This document shows positions 5,766 through 6,829 of a DNA stretch of 6,829 nt, in pieces; positions within the stretch are counted from its first letter, which is position 1, and the number at the start of each line of letters is the position of its first letter. The stretch comes from Actinomycetes bacterium (GTDB taxonomy: Bacteria; Actinomycetota; Acidimicrobiia; Spongiisociales; UBA4744), in assembly GCA_024641205.1 (NCBI GenBank), contig JAHEDM010000146.1:1-6829 (forward strand). Reading direction: 5' to 3'. A model generated the notes under the pieces. It had not been told where the DNA came from. It saw nothing but the letters and a program-made list of their open reading frames with translations, and made no database searches. The position numbers and the translations under genes are program-made.

Positions 5766-6308
5766 TCAACCGGCGGAACGTCGGCGGCTCCGAAACCCCA
5801 GCCAGGCCGCGGTCAGGAGGAGCAGCGCGCCGGCCGCCGCTACTACCGGGTCGGCCGTCTCGTCGAAGGGCCTGCCGCTCTCCAACACCTCGATGTCCAC
5901 CGCATCGAGGTACGTTTCACCGCCGCGGTCCTCATCGTGATACTTCCAAATGCCGGACGCCCGGACCAGGGGGCCACGTTGGTGGTATCCGCCCGGTGGA
6001 TCGAGGTCCTCGATGAGGTCGGTCGGGGCCCGGACCCCGATCCCCGCATTTGGGCCTTCCAGGGCTCCACCCTCCAACAGCGGCGCAGTTGAATAGGAAT
6101 CTCCGTTCAGCTGACTCCACGCCGAGCCATCGCGGCGGTGCCCGTAGTCGCCGATGAGTTCCCCAACCACGCTGATGCTCTGCCCCGCAAAGGCTGCTCC
6201 GTCGGCGAGCAATTCGTCAACGCTGACGTCGGTGGAGGCTCGAACACCGGTCGGTACCAGCAGGACCACAGTCAGCATCAGCAAGAGGGTGAGTCGGCGT
6301 CGCATCAT
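5766..6308 (-). CDS. Exported membrane-anchored protein with OB-fold-like domain
   Basis: I do not recognise a named function. The 180-residue protein begins with MMRRR and a hydrophobic stretch, a likely Sec signal peptide ending near VRA-S (24/25). A predicted beta-rich domain follows at about 41-146 (SISVVGELIGD, GIGVRAP, GGYHQRGPLVRASG, GGETYLDAVDIEVLESG). Its 'V.GE.IGD … G.Y..RG..V..SG … L.A..I.V' rhythm suggests an OB-fold (tOB-like) domain. A single C-terminal membrane helix at about 153-171 and a basic tail RSRRRSAG would anchor it with the domain outside the cytoplasm. The ATG (6308) overlaps the trkH TGA as ATGA (6308-6305), so the genes are translationally coupled; the second ATG (6305) could also serve. 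The tie to TrkH suggests a membrane-linked accessory role, which is inference only. Confidence 0.75.
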   Translation of the reverse strand: MMRRRLTLLLMLTVVLLVPTGVRASTDVSVDELLADGAAFAGQSISVVGELIGDYGHRRDGSAWSQLNGDSYSTAPLLEGGALEGPNAGIGVRAPTDLIEDLDPPGGYHQRGPLVRASGIWKYHDEDRGGETYLDAVDIEVLESGRPFDETADPVVAAAGALLLLTAAWLGFRSRRRSAG

Positions 6309-6829
6309 TTGCCGCGCACCAACGAGATCAGGAAGCCGAATAATGAGAAGATCGCCACGAATTCAAGTCGGCCCGCCCACATTTGGAACGCGTAGATCAG
6401 TTTGAGAACCGACGGCATGGAAGGATCAGTGATCCCGACCGAGAGACCCACGTTGGCCCCTGCGCTTACCGACTCGAAGAGTGCCGACTGGAGCGGGAGG
6501 TGGTACATCAATCCGGCGCCCGCTCCGAGGAGATAGAGGGCCACGTACAGCAGCGAGACTCCCATCACAGCTTGGATCAGATCGGAATTGAGTTGCCTCC
6601 AGCCGTGATGCCAATACCGGTTCGATATCACAGCTCCTTCCGGGAGCAGCACCTGGCGGACTTGAGAGCTCAAAGCTTTGAGCGTCAAACCGATTCGCAG
6701 AGACTTGACACCTCCGGCCGTCGATGAACCCATGCCGCCGAGGGCCATGGCGATCGCCATGCCTCCAAAAGCCAGGCCGCCCCATGAGGCAAGTTCGAGT
6801 GATGGGACGGTGGCAAACCCGGTTCCGGT
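6305..6829 (-). CDS. trkH: TrkH family potassium uptake protein, C-terminal part (runs off the window)
   Basis: TrkH/KtrB proteins form the ion-conducting membrane subunit of K+ uptake systems that work with a cytoplasmic TrkA/KtrA regulator. The frame is open from the window edge to a TGA at 6307-6305, giving 174 residues, roughly the last third of a protein that is usually about 480-500. The first visible residues, TGTGFAT, match a pore-loop selectivity segment. GSSTAGGVKSLR is the conserved family motif just after the following helix. SAGANVGLSVGIT (about 6431-6476) matches the fourth pore loop. Hydrophobic helices lie in between and at the C-terminus, which ends FLISLVRGK. An ATG at 6760 is internal, because family sequence continues upstream of it to the edge. 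No trkA is in the window. The gene is the upstream member of the minus-strand group. Confidence 0.92.
   Translation of the reverse strand, partial: TGTGFATVPSLELASWGGLAFGGMAIAMALGGMGSSTAGGVKSLRIGLTLKALSSQVRQVLLPEGAVISNRYWHHGWRQLNSDLIQAVMGVSLLYVALYLLGAGAGLMYHLPLQSALFESVSAGANVGLSVGITDPSMPSVLKLIYAFQMWAGRLEFVAIFSLFGFLISLVRGK

Noticed and set aside
5258..6092. Plus-strand open frames of 252 and 237 codons opposite the methyltransferase and OB-fold-like genes
   Set aside because: The minus-strand frames have motif I of methyltransferases and a signal peptide plus membrane anchor. The plus-strand products are compositionally odd and have no domain.

Overview
The window is an ordinary housekeeping locus from a G+C-rich bacterium, most likely an actinomycetote. 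The gene order RNase E/G, L21, L27, Obg, ProB is typical of Actinomycetota. GTG starts, rare TAA stops and 4-bp start/stop overlaps agree with that. An uncultured lineage such as Acidimicrobiia is my guess; no rRNA or other taxonomic marker is present to settle it.

Positions 1-384 hold no convincing gene. They contain a hairpin (36-56), a perfect tandem array of seven 7-bp units (55-103), a second small hairpin (267-283) and a strong ribosome binding site (366-375) that sets the start of the RNase gene.

Positions 385-5054 (+ strand) are a tightly packed cluster: RNase E/G (385-1914), rplU (1991-2407), rpmA (2412-2663), obg (2677-3933) and proB (3930-5054). It combines RNA turnover, two 50S ribosomal proteins, a ribosome-associated GTPase and the first enzyme of proline synthesis. 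The only sizeable internal gap, 1915-1990, has a plausible promoter, so rplU onward may also be transcribed separately from the RNase gene.

Positions 5081-6829 (- strand) converge on proB. Read in their own direction they are: the C-terminal part of a TrkH-type potassium transporter that runs off the window end; a small exported, membrane-anchored protein with an OB-fold-like domain, overlapping trkH by ATGA; and a class I SAM-dependent methyltransferase. The methyltransferase is the main anomaly. Its frame is broken by one in-frame TAA at codon 142, yet the same frame continues for 57 codons of recognisable C-terminal methyltransferase sequence before a TGA 27 bp from proB. It looks like a very recent nonsense mutation or a base error.

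I found no mobile element, CRISPR array, tRNA, rRNA or defence-type system, and no convincing novel multi-gene system. The items most worth a second look are the interrupted methyltransferase, the uncharacterised exported protein coupled to TrkH, and the heptamer array.
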